Positions 57,093 through 64,000 of a stretch of 64,000 bases of DNA are shown here, one piece after another. Below the pieces are notes generated by a model. The model was not told the DNA's origin. It saw only the letters and a program-made list of their open reading frames with translations, and searched no databases. Position 1 is the stretch's first letter, and every line of letters begins with the position of its first letter. Made by a program: the position numbers and the translations under genes. This DNA is from Streptococcus oralis (lineage in GTDB: Bacteria > Bacillota > Bacilli > Lactobacillales > Streptococcaceae): assembly GCF_021497885.1 (NCBI RefSeq), contig NZ_CP046523.1:1407501-1471500 (forward strand). The letters are read 5' to 3'.

Positions 57093-57488
57093 TTACATAC
57101 AATTACATCTTACTTCTGTTACAGCGCTTGATTTCTTCTTAGAAATCACAGCTTCTAAGTCTTCCAAGTCAGCCTGAGTAAAATCACATTCAGCAATCAA
57201 ATCAGCCAACAAGTTCTTAATCCTACGAGAACAAACCTTGTCCTTGATATCTTGGACAAGTAAATCCCGACTTTGGTCCAGAGTTAAAAGGGCTGAATAA
57301 ACAAAGGACTTGCCTTCTTTTTCCCTTGTCAGACACTCTTTCTCAACCAAACGAGCCAAAAGAGTTTGAATGGTTGACTTGGACCAGTCGAACCGCTCCG
57401 CCAGAACCCTGATCAAATCCCTACTGGTCTGCTCTCCTTGCATCCAAATAATCTTCATGACCTGCCATTCTGCATCTGAAATCTGCAT
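57093..57488 (-). CDS. copY: CopY, copper-responsive repressor
   Basis: A 131-aa BlaI/MecI-type winged-helix repressor (SDAEWQVMKIIWMQGEQTSR; DWSKSTIQTLLARLVEKE). It represses the cop operon until Cu(I) displaces Zn. The C-terminus ends RCNCM, a single CxC; the second CxC of the classical CxCx4-5CxC motif is not present before the stop. Other Cys residues (VCSRR, AECDF) could contribute. Start ATG 57488 has AGGAGG 7 nt upstream; the ORF extends to a GTG at 57494. Confidence 0.93.
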   Translation of the reverse strand: MQISDAEWQVMKIIWMQGEQTSRDLIRVLAERFDWSKSTIQTLLARLVEKECLTREKEGKSFVYSALLTLDQSRDLLVQDIKDKVCSRRIKNLLADLIAECDFTQADLEDLEAVISKKKSSAVTEVRCNCM

Positions 57489-57506
57489 AATCACACCTCC
57501 TAAATC

Positions 57507-57558
57507 TACATTTGTCGATTACAGTTATCAGTATATTCCAAAAATCTACATTTGTCAA
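57507..57558 (-). promoter_or_regulatory. cop promoter with two CopY operator boxes
   Basis: TTGACA (57558-57553), 17-bp spacer, TATACT (57535-57530). Two identical boxes, GACAAATGTA on the minus strand, match KACANNTGTA: one (57547-57556) overlaps the -35 and the other (57507-57516) covers the transcription start. Repression by CopY at both is expected. Confidence 0.9.
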
Positions 57559-57649
57559 CTATAATTTTTATTATTTTTTCGAAAAATAGAATTCTAATCA
57601 TGTAACGAGAGATTTGCAGTCAAATTTTTCTATATATACTATAAAAATA

Positions 57650-57658
57650 TGCTATACT
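57650..57658 (+). promoter_or_regulatory. Extended -10 promoter before the TPP riboswitch
   Basis: TGCTATACT is TGN-TATACT, about 20 nt before the riboswitch. A second possible promoter is TTGCAG-17 bp-TACTAT (57614-57642). Confidence 0.55.
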
Positions 57659-57674
57659 GTAGAAAAAAGAAAAC

Positions 57675-57760
57675 AACCACTAGGGGTGCGTAAAGCTGAG
57701 ATTAACGACTGTTAGATCCCTTTGACTCAATCTAGGTAATGCTAGCTGATGGAAGTGGAA
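57675..57760 (+). ncRNA. TPP (thi-box) riboswitch
   Basis: Diagnostic elements in order: ACTAGGGGTGCG, CTGAGA, the variable P3 arm, ATCCCTTTGA, then CTAGGTAATGCTAGC and GGAAGTGG. These are the conserved pyrimidine- and pyrophosphate-sensor cores of the TPP aptamer. It lies 95 nt upstream of thiD, which thiamine pyrophosphate should repress. Confidence 0.95.
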
Positions 57761-57853
57761 ATGATAATGTCGACTACCAGTCTTCTATTTCCTTCCTAAA
57801 ACAGACTTGCTTGTTCTTAAAAATACAAACTTCAGTTGGTTGGGAGGTTTTAG

Positions 57854-58645
57854 ATGACTTATTTACCCGTTGCTCTGACCATTGCTGGGACAGACCCTAG
57901 TGGCGGTGCTGGCATTATGGCTGATTTGAAGTCGTTCCAAGCTAGAGATGTCTATGGAATGGCAGTTGTGACCAGTCTTGTCGCTCAAAATACCAGAGGC
58001 GTTCAGCTAATCGAGCACGTTTCTCCTCAAATGTTGAAAGCCCAATTGGAGAGCGTCTTTTCGGATATCAAGCCTCAGGCTGTAAAAACTGGTATGCTGG
58101 CAACTACTGAAATCATGGAGATTATCCAACCCTATCTTAAAAAGCTGGACTGCCCCTACGTGCTTGACCCTGTTATGGTCGCAACAAGCGGTGATACCCT
58201 GATAGATACTAGTGCGAGAACCTACCTAAAAACAAACCTGCTTCCACTTGCGACTATTATTACACCCAATCTTCCTGAGGCAGAAGAAATTGTTGGTTTC
58301 TCAATTCATAATCCAGAAGATATGCAACGTGCTGGCCGCCTGATTTTAAAAGAATTTGGTCCTCAGTCTGTGGTTATCAAAGGTGGTCATCTTGAAGGTG
58401 GTGCCAAGGATTTCCTCTTTACCAAGGATGAGCAATTTGTCTGGGAAAGCCCAAGAATTCAAACCTGTCACACCCATGGTACTGGATGTACCTTTGCTGC
58501 AGTGATCACGGCTGAACTAGCCAAGGGGAAGACCCTCTATCAGGCAGTAGATAAGGCCAAGGCCTTTATTACAAAAGCCATCCAAGACGCCCCTCAACTC
58601 GGTCATGGTTCTGGTCCAGTCAACCATACAAGCTTTAAAGATTAA
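57854..58645 (+). CDS. thiD: Hydroxymethylpyrimidine/phosphomethylpyrimidine kinase
   Basis: A 263-aa ribokinase-fold kinase making HMP-pyrophosphate. Motifs: TIAGTDPSGGAGIMADLKSF (10-29), VLDPVMVATSGD (about 110-121) and the GTGCTFAAVITAEL anion hole/catalytic Asp region. It is under TPP riboswitch control. It converges with thiE and the remaining thiamine genes across a shared terminator. RBS GGGAGG. Confidence 0.94.
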   Translation: MTYLPVALTIAGTDPSGGAGIMADLKSFQARDVYGMAVVTSLVAQNTRGVQLIEHVSPQMLKAQLESVFSDIKPQAVKTGMLATTEIMEIIQPYLKKLDCPYVLDPVMVATSGDTLIDTSARTYLKTNLLPLATIITPNLPEAEEIVGFSIHNPEDMQRAGRLILKEFGPQSVVIKGGHLEGGAKDFLFTKDEQFVWESPRIQTCHTHGTGCTFAAVITAELAKGKTLYQAVDKAKAFITKAIQDAPQLGHGSGPVNHTSFKD

Positions 58646-58688
58646 AAAAACTCTCTATTTCCCACTTTAAGGGAATTAGAGAGTTTTT
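58646..58688 (+). terminator. Bidirectional terminator between thiD and thiE
   Basis: Stem AAAAACTCTCTA-TTCCC / GGGAA-TAGAGAGTTTTT, A-rich before and T-rich after. It ends both converging units. Confidence 0.9.
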
Positions 58689-58690
58689 GA

Positions 58691-59323
58691 TTAGGAAATA
58701 ATGTCATCCAGCTTTATTAAAAATGCTTGCGTTTTTGCCTCTATATCTTCTGCCTGCATCAAATCACGTACTACAGCTACACCAGCGATACCAGTTGCAG
58801 CAAGTTGGTCAATGTTCTCTGACGTCAAGCCTCCAATAGCAACTACTGGAATGGCGACCGTTTGGCAAATTGTTTTCAAGGTTGAAATCAGGGTGATGGG
58901 TGCATTTTCTTTGGTCGTAGTCGGGAAAATGGCTCCTGTTCCCAAGTAATCCGCACCCGATGTTTCTGCTTCCAGGGCTCTTTTTACTGTTTTAGCAGTG
59001 ACACCGAGGATTTTGTCAGGTCCCAAGACTTGGCGGGCAACTGAAACTGGTAGCTCATCGTCTCCGATATGCAGACCAGCAGCATCAACTGCAAGACAAA
59101 CATCCAAACGATCATCGATAATCAAGGGAACTTGATAGGTATCGGTTATTTCCTTGACTTGTTTTGCCAGTTGATAGTATTGATTGGTTGTGAGTTTTTT
59201 TTCTCGTAGTTGGATGATGGTAACACCTGAACGGCAGGCCGTCTCAACTTTTTCAAGAAAGCTTTCCAAGGAATCTTGGTAGCGATTGGTTACCAGATAT
59301 AGTCTGAGTGCTTCTCTATTCAT
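58691..59323 (-). CDS. thiE: Thiamine phosphate synthase
   Basis: A 210-aa TIM-barrel enzyme joining HMP-PP and thiazole-phosphate into thiamine phosphate. Motifs: [15 protein letters not shown] (about 33-47), [22 protein letters not shown], and the phosphate site [13 protein letters not shown] (about 165-177). It overlaps thiM by 8 nt and is last in the ykoE-to-thiE operon. Confidence 0.95.
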   Translation of the reverse strand: MNREALRLYLVTNRYQDSLESFLEKVETACRSGVTIIQLREKKLTTNQYYQLAKQVKEITDTYQVPLIIDDRLDVCLAVDAAGLHIGDDELPVSVARQVLGPDKILGVTAKTVKRALEAETSGADYLGTGAIFPTTTKENAPITLISTLKTICQTVAIPVVAIGGLTSENIDQLAATGIAGVAVVRDLMQAEDIEAKTQAFLIKLDDIIS

Positions 59324-60119
59324 AAAAGTCTCCTTTGATGGCTTCTAGCCAGTTTTCGTCTCTTTTTAGGAGAGAGAGCTGATTGAGAGTTTGAAAGCGA
59401 AACTCTTCCAATCCCATTCCTTGGACAAGAATTCTCTCGGCAGAGATATTGAGATAAGAAACCGCTAGACAAGAAGCTTCAAAGGCAGTCTTTCCTTGGC
59501 TAAGAAAAACGGCTGTCAAGGCTCCAACTAAGTCTCCCGTCCCTGTTATCCAGTCTAATTCTGCATAGCCATTTCCCAATACAGCAACCTGATTTTCTGA
59601 AACGATGAGGTCCTTGGGACCCGTGACTAAGAATGACTTACTCGGATAAAGCTGACACCAGTCTTTCAAGGCTTGAAGCAGATCCTCAGTTTCTTGATCT
59701 TTAGCACTAGCATCGACCCCGACTCCGTGGTGTTTTAAGTCAACAAGACTTCGGATTTCCGACATATTTCCTTTAAGGACCGCAGGTCTATAGTCTAAAA
59801 GATCTCTGACTAAATCCTTACGAATGGGGGAAGCCGCTATGCCAACCGCATCTACTACCATTGGGAGAGAAGCTTGGTTTGCATAAGAAGCTGCCCTACG
59901 GATTGCTTTTTCCTTCTCGGCTGACAAATGTCCCAAATTGATGAAAAGAGCCTGGCTTTGTTTGGTAAAATCAAGAACCTCACGGGGATCATCTGCCATG
60001 ACAGGTTTGCATCCCAGAGCCAAAATACCATTAGCCAGCATCTCACAAGAAATCTCATTGGTAATACAGTGAATCAAGGAACTGGTTGCTAGAGGGAAAG
60101 GATTTGTCAATTTCTGCAT
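59316..60119 (-). CDS. thiM: Hydroxyethylthiazole kinase
   Basis: A 267-aa ThiM that phosphorylates the thiazole moiety for salvage. Motifs: VHCITN-like [19 protein letters not shown] (15-33), [16 protein letters not shown], and [17 protein letters not shown] with the catalytic Cys of most homologues apparently replaced by Asp (TGTGDL). It overlaps thiE and touches thiW. Confidence 0.93.
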   Translation of the reverse strand: MQKLTNPFPLATSSLIHCITNEISCEMLANGILALGCKPVMADDPREVLDFTKQSQALFINLGHLSAEKEKAIRRAASYANQASLPMVVDAVGIAASPIRKDLVRDLLDYRPAVLKGNMSEIRSLVDLKHHGVGVDASAKDQETEDLLQALKDWCQLYPSKSFLVTGPKDLIVSENQVAVLGNGYAELDWITGTGDLVGALTAVFLSQGKTAFEASCLAVSYLNISAERILVQGMGLEEFRFQTLNQLSLLKRDENWLEAIKGDFYE

Positions 60120-60643
60120 CAGTCTATCCTTTCACCAAAGAAATATCCCTGCACTTTTTTAAAGAATTCCTGCTTGATTAAAAATCGAAAGGCAATAAAG
60201 GAAATCGCTGTACCGATCAAGGTTGCTCCGAAAAATCGAGGGGTGTAGATAAACCAGCTAAGCTTCGCCGCAGATCCTGTAAAGAGAACCATGACAGGAT
60301 AGGAAACAATGGAACCGATAATACCTGTTCCCAAAATCTCTCCTAGAGCAGAATAGTGAAATTTCCGACCATACTTATAAAAGAGACCTGCAAGGAGGGC
60401 TCCGAAAGTAGCTCCTGTAAGAGCTAAAGGTGGAATCCCTTGAGTCGTCATACGGATAAAGGCTGTGACTGTAGCCATGATTAAGGCATAAACAGGCCCC
60501 ATCAAGATCCCTGCAAGAATATTGACTACACTGGACATCGGTGCCATCCCTTCAATTCGAAAGATGGGTGTAAGAACTACGTCAAGAGCAATCATCATGG
60601 ATAAAATGGTCAATTTGTGAACTTGTAATTGGTGGTTTCTCAT
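60119..60643 (-). CDS. thiW: ThiW, ECF-type S component for thiazole uptake
   Basis: A 174-aa membrane protein with about five or six spans ([30 protein letters not shown]). It is the substrate-binding S component of an ECF transporter. The gene context next to thiM and the ThiW-like sequence predict hydroxyethylthiazole as substrate. It needs an energy-coupling module, which could be the YkoC/YkoD proteins here or the general EcfAAT elsewhere. Confidence 0.88.
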   Translation of the reverse strand: MRNHQLQVHKLTILSMMIALDVVLTPIFRIEGMAPMSSVVNILAGILMGPVYALIMATVTAFIRMTTQGIPPLALTGATFGALLAGLFYKYGRKFHYSALGEILGTGIIGSIVSYPVMVLFTGSAAKLSWFIYTPRFFGATLIGTAISFIAFRFLIKQEFFKKVQGYFFGERID

Positions 60644-60646
60644 TTT

Positions 60647-61339
60647 CTATTTCTTCTCTTTTTCTAAGGACTGCAAATCACTCGTCCATGTTTGGTGTTG
60701 GTAAGCCATCTCCCAAAACTTGGCTTCCATGTGGACACTTCGGTGGAAGGCCTCTAGCATTTTTTGTTTGTCCGTCTCGTCGCTTTCGCGATAGAGCTGA
60801 TTGACCAGGGCTTCTTCCTCTTTAATCTGCTGTTCTAACTCATCGGTGATATAGGTTTCAATCCACTGTTGATAAAGAGGATTCGGGGATGGTTTGCGAT
60901 TAAGTGCCTTGCCCAAATCATGGTATAACCAAGGACATGGAAGCAAACTAGCAAAAGCAATGCCCAAGTTTGGCTCTGCAAACTGTCGATAAATATGAGA
61001 AATGTAATGATAACAGGTTGGAGCAATCGGTTGTTCGTCCATTTCCTGGTCGCTGATTCCTAATTCCTTGAAAAATTGTTTACGGATAAACAACTCACCC
61101 TCCACTAGACTCTGGGCATTTTGTTTCAAGAGTCTTTTCATCTCTTGGTTTGAAGTCTTATCAGCCAAGAGGTGATAGGCTTCTGAGAAGGCCTTCAGAT
61201 AGTAGGCATCCTGAATCAGGTAATAGCGAAAAATAGAAGGTTCTAACGTTCCCTCTTGTAACTGTAGAACAAAGGGATGGTGAAAGGAAGCCTGCCAAGC
61301 TTCCTTGGATAATTCCATCGCAATATCTGTAAATTCCAT
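60647..61339 (-). CDS. tenA: TenA family aminopyrimidine aminohydrolase (thiaminase II)
   Basis: A 230-aa all-helical TenA protein. Motifs: HPFVLQLQEGTLEPSIFRYY (21-40), QDAYYLKAFSEAY, and the active-site Cys region ASLLPCPWLYHDLGK (about 131-145). TenA releases HMP from degraded thiamine (aminomethyl pyrimidine) for salvage. It is followed after 3 nt by thiW. Confidence 0.93.
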   Translation of the reverse strand: MEFTDIAMELSKEAWQASFHHPFVLQLQEGTLEPSIFRYYLIQDAYYLKAFSEAYHLLADKTSNQEMKRLLKQNAQSLVEGELFIRKQFFKELGISDQEMDEQPIAPTCYHYISHIYRQFAEPNLGIAFASLLPCPWLYHDLGKALNRKPSPNPLYQQWIETYITDELEQQIKEEEALVNQLYRESDETDKQKMLEAFHRSVHMEAKFWEMAYQHQTWTSDLQSLEKEKK

Positions 61340-61349
61340 AATAACTCCT

Positions 61350-62000
61350 TTATAGAAATAGGCTGGTTTGAAGCAATAAAAAGTAAAGTAGGTAAATCAA
61401 TGTTGTCCTTTGAGGAATATAAAAGGTTCGATAGCGATTCTCCAACTGTGCATGTTCGTCATATCCGTGCGCAGACAAAGCTCTCAGATAAAGATGGCGC
61501 CATCTAAAGACCGTCATCAGAACCTTGCTGTAAATCAAGGGCGACCAAACATGCAGTTCTTGACCACGTAATAAGCAAGCTTCTTTTAGAGACTTGATTT
61601 CTTGCTGAATGAGGGGAAAGGAATTGAATACCACAATCAAGGCATAGGCCCAAGAACGCGATAGTCCCTTTTGGGCCAAGTACAAGAAAAGCTCTTTTAG
61701 GGAAATACTGGAAACAAAGACAAGACCAATACAAACCGTCACAAAAGCCCTCGTCCCAAGTATCACTGCCTGCGAAGCATCCCCATGTAACTGAATTGCC
61801 CAGTAATTAGCCAAAGATGGTAAAATGGCGAGCAAGAGCATCCAAGCTAACATTTTAAATCGACGATAATAGAGCATAAAGAGGATGCAAAATGCGACTA
61901 CAGAAAGATTAAGAGCAATCGAAGGAATGAAAGATGTTTCCAAGGATAAAATTAGAAAGAAGAGGCTGATAACTGGTGTCTTGGTTGCTACTTTGATCAT
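61350..62000 (-). CDS. ykoC: ECF transporter T component, YkoC type
   Basis: A 216-aa membrane protein with five or six spans and a cytosolic helical pair carrying the T-component motif ALIVVFNSFPLIQQEIKSLK and (L)RALSAHGYD, which couple to the ATPases. It partners the double ATPase just upstream and YkoE. RBS GGGGAGGTGAGG precedes ATG 62000, 1 nt after the ATPase gene. Confidence 0.88.
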   Translation of the reverse strand: MIKVATKTPVISLFFLILSLETSFIPSIALNLSVVAFCILFMLYYRRFKMLAWMLLLAILPSLANYWAIQLHGDASQAVILGTRAFVTVCIGLVFVSSISLKELFLYLAQKGLSRSWAYALIVVFNSFPLIQQEIKSLKEACLLRGQELHVWSPLIYSKVLMTVFRWRHLYLRALSAHGYDEHAQLENRYRTFYIPQRTTLIYLLYFLLLQTSLFL

Positions 62001-62001
62001 A

Positions 62002-63387
62002 CTACCTCACCTCCCCTAGAGTATCATTGTTCAGAGAGGGGAGAGGTTTGCTGATGGTCACGTCTTGGAGATGACTGAGCCCCTCACTAGTCATCTCAAT
62101 CCAATAATCAACCACAGAGATCAAGGGATCTAAACGATGGCTAATGATCAAAAAACTTCTTCCTTGATTGCTCTCCTCCAACATCCACTGACAAAAGTAG
62201 TCGCAGGCTCTATCATCCAAACCAGCAAATGGCTCATCTAGCAAGATCACAGAAGCCTTGCTGGTCAAGATGGTCAAAAGCTGAAGAATCTTTTGTTGGC
62301 CACCACTTAATTGATAGGGACTCTTATCAAGCGCCTGCTCCAGATTAAAATATCGTAATGCTTGGAGAATCCGCTGATTTCTCACGGAGTCTGAACTATC
62401 TAATTGCAGTTCCTCTCGCAGGCTGACTCGGATAAACTGCTTCTCAGCTTCCTGAACAACACCCGTCAGATCACGATACAAACTCTTTTTCTTTTTAAGA
62501 ACCCAACCCTTCCAAGTAATGCGACCTTTATACTTTTGAAATTGAAGAATGGAGCGAAAGAGGGTTGATTTCCCGACGCCATTGTCACCCAGGATACAGG
62601 AAATCCCTTGGTAAAATGTGAAATCCGCAATCGAAAAGAGAAGGTGATTACCCAGCTCACAAGTCACACGGTCCATATGGAATAGTTCTGGACTAGAAGC
62701 AACTTCCTTTGAAGCAACCTGTGTCATTTCAGAGGAAGGGATTTGAAACACTTCCCTTAGCTGTCCGTCTATTAACTCAACCATATGGTCGATATAGGCT
62801 TCATAGTCTGATAAATCATGGTCGCACAAAATAACTGTCTTCCCATTAGAGGCCAACTCCTTTAGAATCTCCAATATCTCTATCCTACTTTTGCGGTCAA
62901 TAGAAGCAAAGGGCTCATCCAAGAGATAGACCCTAGGATTCATGGCAAAGAGAACAGCCAGCGCAGCCTTTTGCTTTTCCCCACCTGATAAGTGATGGAT
63001 GGGACGGTGCAAGATTGCCTCGCAACGGCATTGCCGGACTGCCTCAGCTATTTTAGTATCAATCTCTTGGAGGGGATGCCCGATATTCTCCAAGGTAAAA
63101 ATCAGTTCCTCAAACAAATTCTCCATGGTAAATTGATGATTGGGATTTTGAAAGAGAATACCAACCGTCTGAACACGTTTAACGGTAGAAAGCTGACTAA
63201 CCTCGCTCCCATCTATCAGGACTTGACCACTATAGGGCAAGGAAGTGACCTGGGCAATGATTTGAAAGAGACTGGATTTTCCTGAACCACTGCTCCCAAC
63301 TAACAAGGTAAAAGCTTGCGCATGAAAAGTAAAATCAATTGGCTCCGAAAAGATTGGGGACTGAATCCCCCGTAGTTCCAGCCCCAT
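62002..63387 (-). CDS. ykoD: Duplicated ECF ATPase, YkoD type
   Basis: A 461-aa tandem ABC ATPase. First domain: Walker A GSSGSGKSS (32-40), Q-loop FQNPNHQ, signature HLSGGEKQKAAL, Walker B VYLLDEPFAS. Second domain from about 240: Walker A GDNGVGKST, signature YQLSGGQQKILQ, Walker B VILLDEPFAGLDD. Both sites look catalytic. One fused protein replaces the usual two EcfA subunits. It lies between ykoE and ykoC. Confidence 0.93.
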   Translation of the reverse strand: MGLELRGIQSPIFSEPIDFTFHAQAFTLLVGSSGSGKSSLFQIIAQVTSLPYSGQVLIDGSEVSQLSTVKRVQTVGILFQNPNHQFTMENLFEELIFTLENIGHPLQEIDTKIAEAVRQCRCEAILHRPIHHLSGGEKQKAALAVLFAMNPRVYLLDEPFASIDRKSRIEILEILKELASNGKTVILCDHDLSDYEAYIDHMVELIDGQLREVFQIPSSEMTQVASKEVASSPELFHMDRVTCELGNHLLFSIADFTFYQGISCILGDNGVGKSTLFRSILQFQKYKGRITWKGWVLKKKKSLYRDLTGVVQEAEKQFIRVSLREELQLDSSDSVRNQRILQALRYFNLEQALDKSPYQLSGGQQKILQLLTILTSKASVILLDEPFAGLDDRACDYFCQWMLEESNQGRSFLIISHRLDPLISVVDYWIEMTSEGLSHLQDVTISKPLPSLNNDTLGEVR

Positions 63388-63948
63388 CTACGCCTTTCCT
63401 CCAGCCGCAAACTGATGATAGAGTTTGACAATGGCACGAACCAAAATGGTACAGAAGAAAAAGACGGAAATAAAACGCACCACCAGCAAGGAAAGGACAA
63501 AAGGAAGGGAGAAGGCGTAGTAACCTAATTTAATGTATTCATAGACAAAGCTAAAAAGCGTAATCCCAATACTATTAGCAGTTAGAGAGAGCCAACTTTC
63601 ATAGCGATTCTTGGTCACAAGAAAACCAAATTCACTTCCCAACCCTTGAACCAAGCCAGACAAAAGAGCACCTAGACCGAATTGGCTACCATATAGGACT
63701 TCAGCAAGCGCAGCGAGCACTTCTCCAATCGTTGCGCTTCCGACTCTTGGAACAAAGATGGCCGCAATGGGCGCAGCCATACACCAGAGACCAAAAAGGA
63801 TTTCGTTGGCAAAGGCCTGCAAACCAAGAGGGGCCAAGATTAGGGTGAGGATATCAAACAGATAGCCTGAACCCACAAAAACGCCACCAAAAAAGATAGA
63901 CAAGAAAGCAAGTAAGATAACATCTTTTAACTGCCATTTTTTCAACAT
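63388..63948 (-). CDS. ykoE: YkoE-like ECF S component for thiamine precursor
   Basis: A 186-aa membrane protein with about five or six spans (VILLAFLSIFFGGVFVGSGY; LLSGLVQGLGSEFGFLV). With the YkoD ATPase and YkoC it forms a transporter typically regulated by TPP and proposed to import HMP or thiamine. Start ATG 63948 was preferred over ATG 63981 because AAAAGGAG lies directly before it. It is the first gene of the seven-gene minus-strand thiamine operon. Confidence 0.88.
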   Translation of the reverse strand: MLKKWQLKDVILLAFLSIFFGGVFVGSGYLFDILTLILAPLGLQAFANEILFGLWCMAAPIAAIFVPRVGSATIGEVLAALAEVLYGSQFGLGALLSGLVQGLGSEFGFLVTKNRYESWLSLTANSIGITLFSFVYEYIKLGYYAFSLPFVLSLLVVRFISVFFFCTILVRAIVKLYHQFAAGGKA

Positions 63949-64000
63949 AAAAAACTCCTTTTTTAAAGAAAAGTGGGGCATTCAAGGAGAGCTACCAAAA
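63949..64000 (-). other. Leader segment of the ykoE operon, cut by window end
   Basis: Contains the ykoE RBS and an A/T-rich stretch after TGCCCCACTTTT. A TPP riboswitch would be expected further upstream, beyond base 64000, and cannot be confirmed here. Confidence 0.3.

Overview
The window looks like a chromosomal segment of a mitis-group Streptococcus (S. mitis / S. oralis / S. pneumoniae relatives). It has low GC, streptococcal ribosome binding sites, YSIRK-signal LPxTG surface proteins (a BgaA-type beta-galactosidase and an M26-type zinc metalloprotease), a surface protein with choline-binding-like repeats, pyruvate oxidase SpxB, a copY-cupA-copA copper operon and a TPP-riboswitch thiamine cluster. 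Species is inferred from gene content only.

Region 1 (1-22.5 kb, minus strand) is an accessory Sec (aSec) glyco-secretion locus. Reading along the minus strand: secY2, asp1, asp2, asp3, secA2; a cassette encoding a leaderless 809-aa Ser/Glu/Trp repeat protein and a truncated GH1 glycosidase-like protein; a DivIVA-like coiled-coil protein, gtfA, gtfB and an asp4-like small membrane protein; and last the giant serine-rich repeat (SRR) adhesin, which runs off the left edge. Promoters and terminators seen in the sequence divide this into four possible transcription units. The middle cassette has a perfect-consensus promoter and its own terminator. The cytosolic SRR protein, the GH1-like protein and the DivIVA-like protein are not among the aSec components I know, and are the best candidate for an undescribed system. 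They might organise or buffer glyco-adhesin synthesis and export in the cytoplasm. A frameshifted gene remnant lies in the long secY2 leader.

Region 2 (22.7-47.7 kb): a 2413-aa BgaA-type beta-galactosidase with CcpA-type operators; an SDR-rnz-hypothetical-hflX-miaA operon; a DUF3042 small protein; thyA; an HD hydrolase; glucokinase; a choline-binding-like/Ltp-domain protein; fused pabBC; a 2.05-kaa M26-type metalloprotease with eleven 27-aa repeats; and a UPF0340 gene.

Region 3 (47.9-57.6 kb): a TipA-like MerR regulator divergent from an NSS transporter whose leader carries an intrinsic terminator; manA; a SemiSWEET; a VOC protein; spxB; and the copper operon with two CopY boxes. Region 4 (57.6-64 kb) is the thiamine region: a riboswitch-controlled thiD on plus, and ykoE-ykoD-ykoC-tenA-thiW-thiM-thiE converging on it from the minus strand. 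No tRNA, rRNA, CRISPR array or intact IS element was recognised.
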